Source of the DNA: an uncultured Bacteroidaceae bacterium
GTDB taxonomy: Bacteria; Bacteroidota; Bacteroidia; Bacteroidales; Bacteroidaceae
Assembly: GCA_934293005.1 (NCBI GenBank)
Contig: CAKQYA010000003.1
Span: 1-64,000 of the forward strand
Length of the DNA stretch: 64,000 nt
Direction: 5' to 3'
Of this stretch, positions 43,815 through 52,942 are shown in pieces. The translations under genes were made by a program, and so were the position numbers. Each line of letters starts with the position of its first letter. Within the stretch, counting starts at the first letter, position 1. The notes below the pieces were generated by a model. That model was not told where the DNA came from. It worked only from the letters and a program-made list of their open reading frames with translations, and ran no database searches.

Positions 43815-45140
43815 ATGGGATTTTTATTCACTTCCGAATCCGTGTCTGAAGGACACCCTGACAAAGTAGCTGACCAGATCAGCGATGCTGTACTCGATAA
43901 TCTCTTGGCTTACGACCCCAATTCAAAAGTAGCCTGCGAAACGCTTGTCACAACAGGACAGGTTGTTGTTGCTGGCGAGGTTAAAAGCAACGCCTACATC
44001 GACCTCCAGGACGTGGCTCGCGACACTATCAACAAGATTGGCTACACCAAATCATCGTATAAGTTTGACGGCGAAAGCTGCGGCGTGCTCAATGCCATCC
44101 ACGAACAGAGCTGCGACATCAACCGCGGCGTGGAGCGCAACGTGCCAGAGGAGCAAGGCGCAGGAGACCAAGGCATGATGTTTGGTTATGCCACCAACGA
44201 GACAGAAAACTGCATGCCACTCACCCTCGACCTCTCTCATCGCATACTGCGCGTACTTGCAGACATACGACGCGAAGGCAAAGAGATGACATACACTCGT
44301 CCTAATGGCAAAGAGGTGACATACCTTCGACCAGACGCAAAAAGCCAAGTTACTGTAGAGTATGACGACGACAGCAAGCCAAAGCGCATACACACCATAG
44401 TGGTCAGCACCCAGCATGACGAGTTCATTCAGCCTAAGAACAACAGCGCAGAAGCACAGGCAGAGGCCGACAATGAGATGCTGGCCAAAATTAAGAGCGA
44501 TGTAATCAACATTCTCATGCCACGCGTCATTGCTGAGATAAGCGATGAGAAGACAAAGAAGCTCTTCGGCAACGACATCACATACCACGTGAACCCGACA
44601 GGCAAGTTTGTCATCGGCGGACCTCATGGCGACACAGGATTGACAGGACGCAAGATTATAGTCGACACCTACGGCGGACGCGGAGCGCACGGCGGCGGCG
44701 CTTTCTCAGGCAAAGACCCAAGCAAGGTGGACCGCTCTGCTGCATATGCCGCACGCCATATAGCAAAAAACATGGTAGTGGCTGGTGTGGCCGATGAAAT
44801 GCTCGTGCAGCTCAGCTACGCCATCGGAGTGGCTAAGCCTGTGAGCATATACGTGAACACATACGGGACAAGCCACGTCAGCATGAGCGATGGTGAAATA
44901 GCGCAAATCATTGACCGCATCTTCGATTTGCGCCCTAAAGCAATAGAAGACCGTTTCGACCTTCGCAAGCCCATATACCTCGAGACTGCTTCTTACGGAC
45001 ACTTCGGCCGCAAAACTGAAAAAGTTGTGAAGCACTTCAGCAACCGCTACCAAGGCAATAAGGAGATAGAAGTGACACTCTTCCCTTGGGAGGAGACTGA
45101 GACTTATCAGACAAGCATCAAGAAAGAGTTTGGCCTGTAA
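43815..45140 (+). CDS. metK: S-adenosylmethionine synthetase
   Basis: A 441-residue enzyme making S-adenosylmethionine from ATP and methionine. It has [18 protein letters not shown] at the start, [36 protein letters not shown], and [24 protein letters not shown]. It is longer than the E. coli enzyme (384) owing to inserts such as residues about 160-215, as in other Bacteroidales. The start at 43815 gives the canonical N-terminus; the frame happens to stay open upstream through the riboswitch to 43611, which is judged non-coding. Expression is probably controlled by the SAM-II element. Confidence 0.97.
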   Translation: MGFLFTSESVSEGHPDKVADQISDAVLDNLLAYDPNSKVACETLVTTGQVVVAGEVKSNAYIDLQDVARDTINKIGYTKSSYKFDGESCGVLNAIHEQSCDINRGVERNVPEEQGAGDQGMMFGYATNETENCMPLTLDLSHRILRVLADIRREGKEMTYTRPNGKEVTYLRPDAKSQVTVEYDDDSKPKRIHTIVVSTQHDEFIQPKNNSAEAQAEADNEMLAKIKSDVINILMPRVIAEISDEKTKKLFGNDITYHVNPTGKFVIGGPHGDTGLTGRKIIVDTYGGRGAHGGGAFSGKDPSKVDRSAAYAARHIAKNMVVAGVADEMLVQLSYAIGVAKPVSIYVNTYGTSHVSMSDGEIAQIIDRIFDLRPKAIEDRFDLRKPIYLETASYGHFGRKTEKVVKHFSNRYQGNKEIEVTLFPWEETETYQTSIKKEFGL

Positions 45141-45175
45141 AGCCATACAGCACATGGCCTATCCCGACCTCACTT

Positions 45176-45272
45176 GGCTGCAATACAGCTAAATAACCAC
45201 TATGAGGTAAAGAGATTGAGAGGTATAGGCAAATGGATTGAGGGCTGCAATACAGCTAAAGAACCACTATGA
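45176..45272 (+). repeat. Duplicated 30-bp translation-start region
   Basis: A 30-bp sequence beginning GGCTGCAATACAGCTAAA occurs at 45176-45205 and again at 45243-45272, 67 bp apart, with one difference. Each copy contains AACCACTATGA. The second copy supplies the ATG of the DUF4271 gene (45269); the first gives ATG AGG TAA, a two-codon frame. Confidence 0.85.
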
Positions 45273-46078
45273 CTACAGACTACGACAGCATACTGACGGC
45301 GACCGATTCCAATGTGGTCAACCGCACAGAATATTACAAGATTGGGGCATCTATGCCAGACGACACTGTCGCCATGGCAGTGAGGCCCCAGCCTATAGGC
45401 AACGATACGCTCATCGCCGGAACCATGGTGCTGATGTTTTTCATTCTGTCGGCCATCGTGTGCAAAGGAAGGGCAACGCTTCTCTACCGCATCAAAGAGC
45501 TATTCACGTTCAGCAGAAAATCATCAATCGACGAGTGTTCCGCAGATACTTCAGGCGAATCGCTGAGCCTGTTTCTCCTACTGCTAATGACAGCAGCTTG
45601 CGCCTCTGTGATATTCTTCAACCCAATCATCGAAGAAAGCATCACAATACCATATGTCGACACGCCCTATTGGCTGTATGCTGCTGGCACTGGAGTCGCA
45701 CTCGGTATGTTTTGTCTGAAAATGTGCCTATACAAAATCGTCAATTGGGTTTTCTTCAACCGTGCATCCAGACAACGATGGACAACATACTACATGTATG
45801 CCACAGCATTCACGGTAGTAACTTTATACCCTACAGCGTTGCTCAGCACATTTCACGAAACGTCAAGGCACATTGTATTCTGGACTGTCATTTTCACATT
45901 CATATTGTATGAGGTAGTGCTATTTTGCAAGCTTTTAGTCAACTTTAAGATAAGGAGTTATGGCTATTTGCTGATTTTTTTGTACTTTTGCAGCGTTGAA
46001 TTGATGCCAGCCGTGGTGACATGGCAGATTGCGTCATACTACAGTAGAAATATTATAGTAAAAATCTTATTATATTGA
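45269..46078 (+). CDS. DUF4271 family membrane protein
   Basis: A 269-residue inner-membrane protein with about seven hydrophobic segments. After a short polar N-terminus come helices at about 47-64, 100-118, 132-152, 173-192, 202-220 and 225-260. The ending (LLVNFKIRSYGYLLIFLYFCSVELMPAVV) is the conserved DUF4271 C-terminal pattern. Function is unknown; the family is restricted to Bacteroidota and sits beside hemD-like, rnpA and yidD genes, as here. Its TGA overlaps the ATG of the next gene by one base, indicating coupling. The start codon lies in a duplicated 30-bp sequence. Confidence 0.82.
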   Translation: MTTDYDSILTATDSNVVNRTEYYKIGASMPDDTVAMAVRPQPIGNDTLIAGTMVLMFFILSAIVCKGRATLLYRIKELFTFSRKSSIDECSADTSGESLSLFLLLLMTAACASVIFFNPIIEESITIPYVDTPYWLYAAGTGVALGMFCLKMCLYKIVNWVFFNRASRQRWTTYYMYATAFTVVTLYPTALLSTFHETSRHIVFWTVIFTFILYEVVLFCKLLVNFKIRSYGYLLIFLYFCSVELMPAVVTWQIASYYSRNIIVKILLY

Positions 46079-46815
46079 TGGCAACTAAGATACTCGTATC
46101 TCAACCTAAGCCACAGACAGAGAAGTCTCCATACTTCGATGTGGCAAAGAAATACAACCTGGAACTGGTCTTTCGCCCATTTATAAAAGTTGAGCCTATG
46201 TCCTCAAAGGATTTCAGACAGCAGAAGGTGTCGATACCCGGACATACAGCAATAGTTTTCACATCACGCCACGCAATAGATCACTTCTTCGCTCTATGCA
46301 AGGAGTTGCGCGTGACAATACCAGATGACATGAAATACTTCTGTATTTCAGAACAGGTTTCATTATACATCCAGAAGTATGTGCAGTATCGCAAACGCAA
46401 GAACTTCTTCCCAGAGAGCGGACGCATAACAGACCTCATTCCAATAATGGTGAAACACAGCAATGAGAAATATTTCGTGCCCCAATCGTCTGTTCACGAC
46501 GACACCATGAAGAATATGCTCGATGAGGCAAAACTCGATCACGACGAGGCTGTCATGTACTATACCGTAACTAACGACTTCACACCAGACGAAGCGTTCG
46601 ATTACAACATGCTGGTATTCTTCTCACCAGAAGGTATCAATTCATTGATAAAAAATTTCCCTAACTTCGAGCAGGGCGACATAAAAATTGCATGCTTAGG
46701 AGCTAAAACAATACAGGCAGCAGAAAGCGCAGGCATTGCGGTAGACTATCAGCCAACATCCGAACTGCGTTCCGTCCCTGCCATTATAGAGGCTTATGCA
46801 AAAACTCTCCTGTAA
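46078..46815 (+). CDS. hemD: Uroporphyrinogen-III synthase family protein
   Basis: A 245-residue HemD-fold protein: KILVSQPKPQTEKSPYFDVAKKYNLELVFRPFIKVEP, then IVFTSRHAIDHFF, a central VPQSSVHDDTM linker, VMYYTV, VFFSPEGINSLI and a final LGAKTIQAAESAGI. Uroporphyrinogen-III synthases cyclise hydroxymethylbilane in tetrapyrrole synthesis. No other haem gene is nearby, and the Bacteroidota member in this DUF4271-rnpA-yidD neighbourhood may have another role. The ATG at 46078 overlaps the previous stop (TGATG). Confidence 0.75.
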   Translation: MATKILVSQPKPQTEKSPYFDVAKKYNLELVFRPFIKVEPMSSKDFRQQKVSIPGHTAIVFTSRHAIDHFFALCKELRVTIPDDMKYFCISEQVSLYIQKYVQYRKRKNFFPESGRITDLIPIMVKHSNEKYFVPQSSVHDDTMKNMLDEAKLDHDEAVMYYTVTNDFTPDEAFDYNMLVFFSPEGINSLIKNFPNFEQGDIKIACLGAKTIQAAESAGIAVDYQPTSELRSVPAIIEAYAKTLL

Positions 46816-46847
46816 AGGGACGAGGCTTAGCCACCAACACCCCAGAC

Positions 46848-47237
46848 ATGGACAACACTTTCAAGAAATCAGAGAGGCTGAACAGCCAACTCATCATAGA
46901 CAAACTATTCGCAGGAGGGAATGCTTCTATGGCAGCGTTCCCCCTGCGAGCTGTTTTTATGAAACTTGAAAAAACAGACGAGCACATGCCGCCTGTGTCC
47001 ATTCTAATATCCGTACCTAAGAAACGATTCAAGCATGCTGTAGACCGTAACAGAATGAAAAGGCTGGTACGTGAGAACTACCGTACAAACAAGCACCAAC
47101 TATGGAATGAACTTGAAGGCAAAGACTACAGAATGATTATTGCCTTCGTGTGCATCACAGACACGCTTCCTTCATTCAAATTGGTGAAAAAAAGCGTGAC
47201 AAAGATTCTCAACCGTATAACTGAACAAGTCAATTAA
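46848..47237 (+). CDS. rnpA: Ribonuclease P protein component
   Basis: A 129-residue basic protein of RNase P, which trims tRNA 5' ends. It has the N-terminal FKKSERLNSQLIIDKLF, SILISVPKKRFKHAVDRNRMKRLVRENYR (the RNR-type RNA-binding motif) and a basic C-terminus. It lies 32 bp after the hemD-like gene and 54 bp before yidD. rpmH, the usual neighbour in other phyla, is not present in this window. Confidence 0.95.
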   Translation: MDNTFKKSERLNSQLIIDKLFAGGNASMAAFPLRAVFMKLEKTDEHMPPVSILISVPKKRFKHAVDRNRMKRLVRENYRTNKHQLWNELEGKDYRMIIAFVCITDTLPSFKLVKKSVTKILNRITEQVN

Positions 47238-47291
47238 GCTAACAATGGCAAAGGAGCCAGGCAACACATACAACATAAATACACATGCCGA

Positions 47292-47558
47292 ATGAAAATT
47301 CTGCGCTCTATTCTTAACGCTATCCGAACCACATGCATCTTTTTGATTCTTCTGCCCATAAGATTCTATAGAAGTTGCATTTCTCCACTCACCCCTCCAT
47401 CATGCCGCTACACACCCACATGTTCGGCCTATGCTATGGAGGCCATTAAGAAACACGGGCCGCTGAAGGGCCTGTATCTGGCCTGCAAGCGAATCCTGCG
47501 CTGCCATCCTCTTGGGGGTTATGGATACGACCCTGTGCCAGATGTGTTTCATTGGTGA
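47292..47558 (+). CDS. yidD: Membrane protein insertion efficiency factor YidD
   Basis: An 88-residue protein with an N-terminal amphipathic/hydrophobic stretch and the YidD core: [29 protein letters not shown] and [17 protein letters not shown]. It assists YidC-dependent insertion of inner-membrane proteins. It is downstream of rnpA, the order kept in most bacteria. It is the last gene of this plus-strand run; no clear intrinsic terminator was seen. Confidence 0.95.
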   Translation: MKILRSILNAIRTTCIFLILLPIRFYRSCISPLTPPSCRYTPTCSAYAMEAIKKHGPLKGLYLACKRILRCHPLGGYGYDPVPDVFHW

Positions 47559-48002
47559 CACAAGTGCACGCTCTTCACAATAATGCACCCAATCTCATCA
47601 ACATGCAATCAATCTCTTCTTTGCCGACATTGAGCAACGCAACATTCTATGCCGATTCGAATGCATAGAGAAGGAAGCAAACGGGCATTCATAACCATCT
47701 CAACTATCCACAATCAGGACTTTCACACACATATATAATAATTATGAGATACTTATTGTTTCCATAATCGCTAATCGGTCATTAGTATAATTCTTGCCAG
47801 TGCTTGTTTCAAGCAAGTAGCAACGTATGCATTTAAGGCATAGCTGACAATGAAGAAATGCGGGCGGAAACAAAATGCCGAAAGAACGCAAGCAAGTGAA
47901 GTTGTAAAAACAAGCAATGCATGACAAGTTTCCGTCATGTCATCGATTTGGAACAATAAGTGTTCACTGAATTTATTCAAACACCTTCCGCATTCTGCAA
48001 AC
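47559..48002. other. Intergenic region with repeat remnants
   Basis: No gene is supported in these 444 bp between yidD and the TatD-like gene. GATACTTATTGTTTCCATAA at 47748-47767 resembles the unit end and right-hand block of the dispersed element. CTAATCGGTCATTAG directly after (47771-47785) resembles the AATCGGTC hairpin family. Minus-strand frames here run antisense into the TatD-like gene and look like shadows. No promoter with both boxes was found. Confidence 0.6.
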
Positions 48003-48653
48003 ATGTTCAACATCCACACCCACATCATCGATTCGTTACCTTGTCTGTACAGCATCGGCAACAAAGAAACGCCTGCATATTTGCCTAAGCATGCCGCATT
48101 GTCGGCAGGCATGCACCCATGGTGCGTCACAAGCAATTGGAAAGACTCATTTGAACATATAGCACACATTGCTTCAAGAGACGATGTGTGGGCCATTGGC
48201 GAATGCGGGCTCGACAAGATGCGAGGAGCGAGCATTGACGTGCAGATGGAAGCAATGAGAGCGCATATCAACTTAGCCGAACAATTAAGGAAGCCCATGG
48301 TGGTGCATTGCGTGAAAGCCTTCGACCAGTTGCTGATGCTGAGAAAAGAGCTGGAACAAGCATGCAAGCACTCAGGCAACACTCCGCAGCCATGGGTGAT
48401 ACATGGTTTCAGGGGCAAGCCTGAACAAGCTAAACAATTAGTGGCCAAAGGACTATACCTGTCCTTTGGCCACCAATATAACGTTGAAACAGTGCGCTGC
48501 TTATTTAATTGCGGCCACCCCTTCTACCTTGAGACGGACGACCTTCACCTTTCGGTCTGTCATATTTACGAGCAGGTCGCTCATCATCTCGACGTGGATA
48601 CCTCTCATCTCGAGAGCCTCTGCGATCCCCTCCAAAAGTTCTTTCACCGTTAG
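48003..48653 (+). CDS. TatD-like metal-dependent hydrolase
   Basis: A 216-residue TIM-barrel hydrolase of the TatD family, typically 3'-5' DNA/RNA exonucleases or related phosphoesterases. Metal ligands visible are FNIHTH, ECGLD, VHCVKAFDQ, VIHGFRG and LETDD. It is shorter than E. coli TatD (260) but contains every motif. The ATG at 48003 places the HxH motif at residues 4-6, as usual. The last 149 bp (48505-48653) overlap, antisense, the 3' end of the RlmL-like gene, yet the family-typical end (ETDD...YEQVAHHL...F) is inside that overlap, so both ends look genuine. Confidence 0.85.
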   Translation: MFNIHTHIIDSLPCLYSIGNKETPAYLPKHAALSAGMHPWCVTSNWKDSFEHIAHIASRDDVWAIGECGLDKMRGASIDVQMEAMRAHINLAEQLRKPMVVHCVKAFDQLLMLRKELEQACKHSGNTPQPWVIHGFRGKPEQAKQLVAKGLYLSFGHQYNVETVRCLFNCGHPFYLETDDLHLSVCHIYEQVAHHLDVDTSHLESLCDPLQKFFHR

Positions 48654-50292
48654 GCTTTCTTTCGTTAGACGATTTGCCTGAGAAGAATTCACGGCGCGCT
48701 GCCTGACGTTCTTCACGACTGCCGAAACTGCGACGTTCTCCATCATCCTTTCGATACTGAGCACCATCAGAACGCTTGCCAAAGCCTTCTTCTCCACGAG
48801 GACGCGAATCTCCCGAACGACGTCTGTCGGGACGAACGACCTTAGCACCTCTGTCGCCCCACTTGCCAAGATGGCGGTTGATGATCTCAGCCTCTTCCTC
48901 ATCAGCAGCCTCAAACATCACATTTTCACGGTTCAGACTCTTGAACGTCTTATCCTTTGAGTTTTTCTCCCAATCCTTAGAGCCGCGTTCCCAAGCTCCT
49001 TTCTCTTTGAAAGGCTTAGACTTGAAGTAATGTGACTCATCATCAGTCTTTTTCTCTCCGCCCCATTCACCGTCTTCATTCTTCTTATGAGGCTTAAACC
49101 TTAGATTATGGCGGCGGTCTTCGTCAGTCTTTATGTCAAGGCCCTCCTCGCGGCGATCCTTAAGTTTGCCATCAAATATCTGGTATTTGCGGAATTCGCA
49201 TTCAAGCGAACCATTAAAAAGAGCATATTTGGTAGATGGACGGAAGCCTATACGGTCAAAAAGCTCCTCATGATGAGTGATGATCCATGCGTCGTTGCCT
49301 GCAAAATTCTGCTTGAGGTTCTTGCCAATAGTCTCATAAAGATCATATATGTCATCTGTAGTGATACGGTCACCGTATGGCGGGTTGGTTATCATGATAG
49401 CCTTGTCAAGAGGTTTCTCAAACTCATAAAAGTCGCGTTGCTCTATACTGACTATATCCTTCACCCCAGCATTCAGCACATTGTCAGCAGCAATAGCCAC
49501 GGTCTTGCGATTGATGTCATAGCCGTATATCTTATGGTCAAACTCACGTTCCTGACTGTCATCATTGTAGATGCGGTCGAAGAGATCCGAGTCGAAGTCC
49601 TTCCATTTTTCAAAAGCATACTCCTTACGGAACACACCAGGATAGACGTTGAGTGCTATGAGAGCGGCCTCAATGACTATTGTGCCCGATCCGCAGAACG
49701 GATCTATAAAATCGCACTCTCCGTCCCATCCGCTCAGAATGATGAGTCCTGCAGCAAGCACCTCATTGATTGGAGCAGCCACAGTAGCTGTCTTATAGCC
49801 GCGCTGATGGAGGCTTTCGCCTGACGAGTCGAGAGAGAGTGTCACCAAGTCTTCTGCAATATGCACGTTGATTCGTATGTCAGGATTGCTAATGCCCACG
49901 TTTGGACGGTCGCCAGTCTTGTCACGCCAATAGTCGGCTATCGCATCCTTCACACGGTATGCCACAAACTTGGAATGGCGGAAGTTGTCACTAAAGATTA
50001 CAGACTCTACAAGGAAAGTGTTGTTCACATCCATGTATTGTGACCAATCGATGCCTTTCACAATGTCATAAAGGTCATCAGCGTCATTAGCCTTAAACTC
50101 CTTTATTGGCTTGAGTATCTTCACAGCCGTGCGTGTGCAGAAGTTGGCCTTGTAAAGCATTTCCTTGTCGCCTGTGAATGCAACCATTCGTCTGCCTATC
50201 TCTACGTTGTTTGCGCCCAGGTTGATGAGCTCTTTTGCAAGCACTTCCTCCAATCCTTGGAAGGTCTTTGCTATTATCTTAAATTCGGTCAT
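48505..50292 (-). CDS. RlmL-like THUMP-domain rRNA methyltransferase with Arg/Gly-rich tail
   Basis: A 595-residue class I methyltransferase. An N-terminal THUMP region (about 1-165) is followed by the SAM-binding core with DPFCGSGTIVIEAAL and the N2-guanine methylation motif NPPYG. It corresponds to the RlmL/RlmKL N2-guanine rRNA methyltransferase group (E. coli RlmL modifies G2445 of 23S rRNA). From about residue 390 the protein is a disordered, charged tail, at the end rich in Arg, Gly, Asp and Ser (RRGSRDERYPRRDDERP, GEGRPSQGRRGGRN), plausibly RNA-binding. The tail overlaps the TatD-like gene on the other strand. Confidence 0.88.
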   Translation of the reverse strand: MTEFKIIAKTFQGLEEVLAKELINLGANNVEIGRRMVAFTGDKEMLYKANFCTRTAVKILKPIKEFKANDADDLYDIVKGIDWSQYMDVNNTFLVESVIFSDNFRHSKFVAYRVKDAIADYWRDKTGDRPNVGISNPDIRINVHIAEDLVTLSLDSSGESLHQRGYKTATVAAPINEVLAAGLIILSGWDGECDFIDPFCGSGTIVIEAALIALNVYPGVFRKEYAFEKWKDFDSDLFDRIYNDDSQEREFDHKIYGYDINRKTVAIAADNVLNAGVKDIVSIEQRDFYEFEKPLDKAIMITNPPYGDRITTDDIYDLYETIGKNLKQNFAGNDAWIITHHEELFDRIGFRPSTKYALFNGSLECEFRKYQIFDGKLKDRREEGLDIKTDEDRRHNLRFKPHKKNEDGEWGGEKKTDDESHYFKSKPFKEKGAWERGSKDWEKNSKDKTFKSLNRENVMFEAADEEEAEIINRHLGKWGDRGAKVVRPDRRRSGDSRPRGEEGFGKRSDGAQYRKDDGERRSFGSREERQAARREFFSGKSSNERKPNGERTFGGDRRGSRDERYPRRDDERPARKYDRPKGEGRPSQGRRGGRN

Positions 50293-50389
50293 ATTCTTGT
50301 TTATATGTCGATATGAATGTACTTATGTATGCTATATTTCTTAAAGAATGGCCACTATGCATGCTGCGCTGCTGACACATTCATCACCA

Positions 50390-51307
50390 TCACCTTTTCT
50401 GTGTGATGCTTGCTCCTGCTGGCACATCTTGCGTAACCCATATATTTCCGCCTATGACAGCCCCTTTCCCTATGGTGATGCGTCCAAGTATTGAGGCGTT
50501 GGAATATACTATCACGTCATCTTCCAAGATTGGATGACGCGGCACGCCTTTGATGGGATTGCCGTTTTCGTCGAGCGGAAAACTCTTCGCACCAAGTGTG
50601 ACACCTTGATATAGCTTGACATTGCGGCCTATGATGCATGTCTCACCTATGACGACACCTGTTCCATGATCAATGGTGAAGTATTCACCTATGGTTGCTC
50701 CAGGATGAATGTCTATGCCTGTCTCTGAATGGGCAATCTCTGTGAGCATTCTCGGTATAAGAGGAACTTCGAGCAGCCACAGTTCATGGGCCATACGGTA
50801 TATCGTCAGTTCTTTGATTACAGGATAGCAACTTATTATTTCCCCGTAGTTTTTGGCTGCCGGGTCACCATTGAAAGCAGCCACCACGTCTGTGGCGAGT
50901 GTCTGGCGCAACTTAGGGAGCTTTTCTATAAAGCGCACTGCCCTATTCTCTGCCATGTGGCGCATTTCTGCATTTATGGTGTTTCGGTTATAGGCAGCAA
51001 ACACTGCGCCCTTCTCATCAAAATTCGAGAAGGACAAGCCTGCTTGTATCTGTGACACAAGCAAAGAGTAAAGCTGTTCCGTATAGACCCCAAGATGGAA
51101 TTTGAGCGTATTCGTGTTGATGCACGATCGGCCGTAATAACCTGGGAAAAGGATTCCCCTGACCAGTTCGATAATCTTCTGAAGCACCTCGCCTGATGGC
51201 AAAGGCACTCCATCGTTATGCTCATGATAGAGATCCTTATAGGACTCTGGACATGCAAGCTCCTCAACCGTCTGCGTCAAGGTGTCAGCGAAAGTCCGTG
51301 CATTCAT
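50390..51307 (-). CDS. cysE: Serine O-acetyltransferase
   Basis: A 305-residue hexapeptide-repeat acetyltransferase that makes O-acetylserine for cysteine synthesis. The N-terminal helical part includes ILFPGYYGRSC and RMAHELWLLEVPLIPRMLTEIAHSETGIDIHPGATIG, and the left-handed helix includes FTIDHGTGVVIGETCIIGRNVKLYQGVTLGAKSF and HPILEDDVIVYSNASILG. It belongs to the long EpsC/SAT-like group. A complete promoter lies upstream at 51410-51380. It is transcribed divergently from purD and is 97 bp upstream of the RlmL-like gene on the same strand. Confidence 0.93.
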   Translation of the reverse strand: MNARTFADTLTQTVEELACPESYKDLYHEHNDGVPLPSGEVLQKIIELVRGILFPGYYGRSCINTNTLKFHLGVYTEQLYSLLVSQIQAGLSFSNFDEKGAVFAAYNRNTINAEMRHMAENRAVRFIEKLPKLRQTLATDVVAAFNGDPAAKNYGEIISCYPVIKELTIYRMAHELWLLEVPLIPRMLTEIAHSETGIDIHPGATIGEYFTIDHGTGVVIGETCIIGRNVKLYQGVTLGAKSFPLDENGNPIKGVPRHPILEDDVIVYSNASILGRITIGKGAVIGGNIWVTQDVPAGASITQKR

Positions 51308-51379
51308 CTTTTATCTTTGAGTATGTACTGTTGTTTATTATGCCTGATGGCATGATTCTCTATAATATAAAATTCGCAA

Positions 51380-51410
51380 CAAAGTTAGTCAGTTAAATCC
51401 GAATTACAAA
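51380..51410 (-). promoter_or_regulatory. cysE promoter
   Basis: On the minus strand TTTG (51410-51407) and TAACTTTG (51387-51380) are 19 bp apart, a full match to the Bacteroidales consensus, about 73 bp before the cysE ATG. Confidence 0.75.
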
Positions 51411-51555
51411 ATTTTGAGAAAAAAATATCCGATTAACATTTAATAATAATGTGTCAGCAGTTAAATAATCCACGTGTTTATTCTTTTTCCCTTTAATTTC
51501 ATCATCTTTCAATAGATAAACCAGCATCTCTGCAACAAAAAATCGACCCAATTAT

Positions 51556-51586
51556 TTTGCATTGTCTTCTACTTGCATTAACTTTG
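51556..51586 (+). promoter_or_regulatory. purD promoter
   Basis: TTTG at 51556-51559 and TAACTTTG at 51579-51586 are 19 bp apart; the purD ATG follows 33 bp later. Both boxes match the consensus exactly. Confidence 0.8.
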
Positions 51587-51618
51587 CACAATAATTGCAA
51601 AATAATCAACATTACAAT

Positions 51619-52914
51619 ATGAAACTACTTTTGCTTGGTAGCGGCGGCAGAGAGCACGCCTTGGCTTGGAAGATTGCCCAAAGCCAAAAGATTGAGAAAC
51701 TATTCATTGCGCCTGGCAATGCCGGCACAGCCTCTGTTGGCGAGAACGTCAACATCAAAGCAGACGACTTTGATGGAATCAAGTCGTTTGTTCTTGAGAA
51801 TGGCATCGACATGGTTGTGGTAGGCCCTGAGGATCCATTAGTGAAGGGAGTGTACGACTTCTTCAAGCAGGACGAGGCATTGGCAAGCATTCCTGTCATA
51901 GGTCCAAGCAAAGCGGGTGCAGTGCTCGAAGGCAGCAAGGACTTTGCTAAGAACTTCATGCAACGACATGGCATTCCTACAGCAGCATACCGTTCATTCA
52001 ACGGCACAAACATAGAAGAAGGCATCAAGTTTTTGGAAACGCTCCAGCCTCCTTATGTACTGAAAGCCGATGGCCTTTGTGCAGGCAAGGGCGTGCTCAT
52101 CATTCCAACTCTCGAAGAGGCCAAAAAGGAATTCAGAGGCATGCTCGACGGAATGTTTGGCGAAGCAAGCGCTACAGTTGTCATCGAGGAGTTCCTTTCA
52201 GGCATCGAATGCTCTGTATTCGTGTTGACAGACGGAAAGAACTACAAGATTCTCCCAGAGGCAAAAGACTACAAGCGCATTGGCGAGGGCGACACCGGAT
52301 TGAACACTGGAGGCATGGGCAGCGTGTCCCCTGTTCCTTTCGCTGATGCCGAATGGATGAAGAAGGTTGAGGACAATATCGTACGTCCAACAGTGGAGGG
52401 CCTTGCTAAAGACGGCATCGACTACAAGGGCTTCATCTTCCTTGGCCTCATCAAAGTGGACCGCGACTATGCTTACGCAAAGGCTGGCGACCCTGTTGTC
52501 ATTGAATATAATGTACGCATGGGTGACCCTGAGACTGAGACTGTGATGTTACGTGTCAAGAGCGACATTGTAGACCTGTTTGAGGGTGTTGCCAATGGTG
52601 ATCTCGACACAAAGGCCCTTGAGTTTGATCCACGCTCAGCCGTATGCGTGATGATGGTGAGCGGCGGATACCCACAAGAATACAAGAAAGGGTTTGAAAT
52701 CACAGGCATAGAAGATGTGGAAGGCTCGGTTGTCTTCCATGCAGGCACAGCCATGAAGGACGGGAAGGTTGTCACAGCTGGCGGACGTGTCATCGCTGTG
52801 AGCTCATATGGAAAGACACAGAACGAAGCTCTCGTGAAGTCATTTACCGAAGCTGGCAAAATACACTTCGACGGAAAGTATTTCCGCAGAGACATTGGCA
52901 AAGATTTGCTATAA
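51619..52914 (+). CDS. purD: Phosphoribosylamine-glycine ligase
   Basis: A 431-residue ATP-grasp enzyme joining phosphoribosylamine and glycine in purine synthesis. It has [15 protein letters not shown] at the N-terminus, [30 protein letters not shown], the ATP-grasp [27 protein letters not shown] and [12 protein letters not shown]. Length is standard. The ATG at 51619 gives [10 protein letters not shown]; the frame extends eight codons upstream without similarity. It is a stand-alone gene with its own promoter. purA is 47 kb away in this window, so the pathway is scattered. Confidence 0.96.
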   Translation: MKLLLLGSGGREHALAWKIAQSQKIEKLFIAPGNAGTASVGENVNIKADDFDGIKSFVLENGIDMVVVGPEDPLVKGVYDFFKQDEALASIPVIGPSKAGAVLEGSKDFAKNFMQRHGIPTAAYRSFNGTNIEEGIKFLETLQPPYVLKADGLCAGKGVLIIPTLEEAKKEFRGMLDGMFGEASATVVIEEFLSGIECSVFVLTDGKNYKILPEAKDYKRIGEGDTGLNTGGMGSVSPVPFADAEWMKKVEDNIVRPTVEGLAKDGIDYKGFIFLGLIKVDRDYAYAKAGDPVVIEYNVRMGDPETETVMLRVKSDIVDLFEGVANGDLDTKALEFDPRSAVCVMMVSGGYPQEYKKGFEITGIEDVEGSVVFHAGTAMKDGKVVTAGGRVIAVSSYGKTQNEALVKSFTEAGKIHFDGKYFRRDIGKDLL

Positions 52915-52942
52915 TCGCAATACATCGTTACAACACCCCTAA

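Noticed and set aside
47771..48448. 225-codon minus-strand frame over the TatD-like gene
   Set aside because: Antisense shadow of the TatD-like gene, with a Cys/Ser/Leu-rich translation. The plus-strand frame has all TatD metal ligands.
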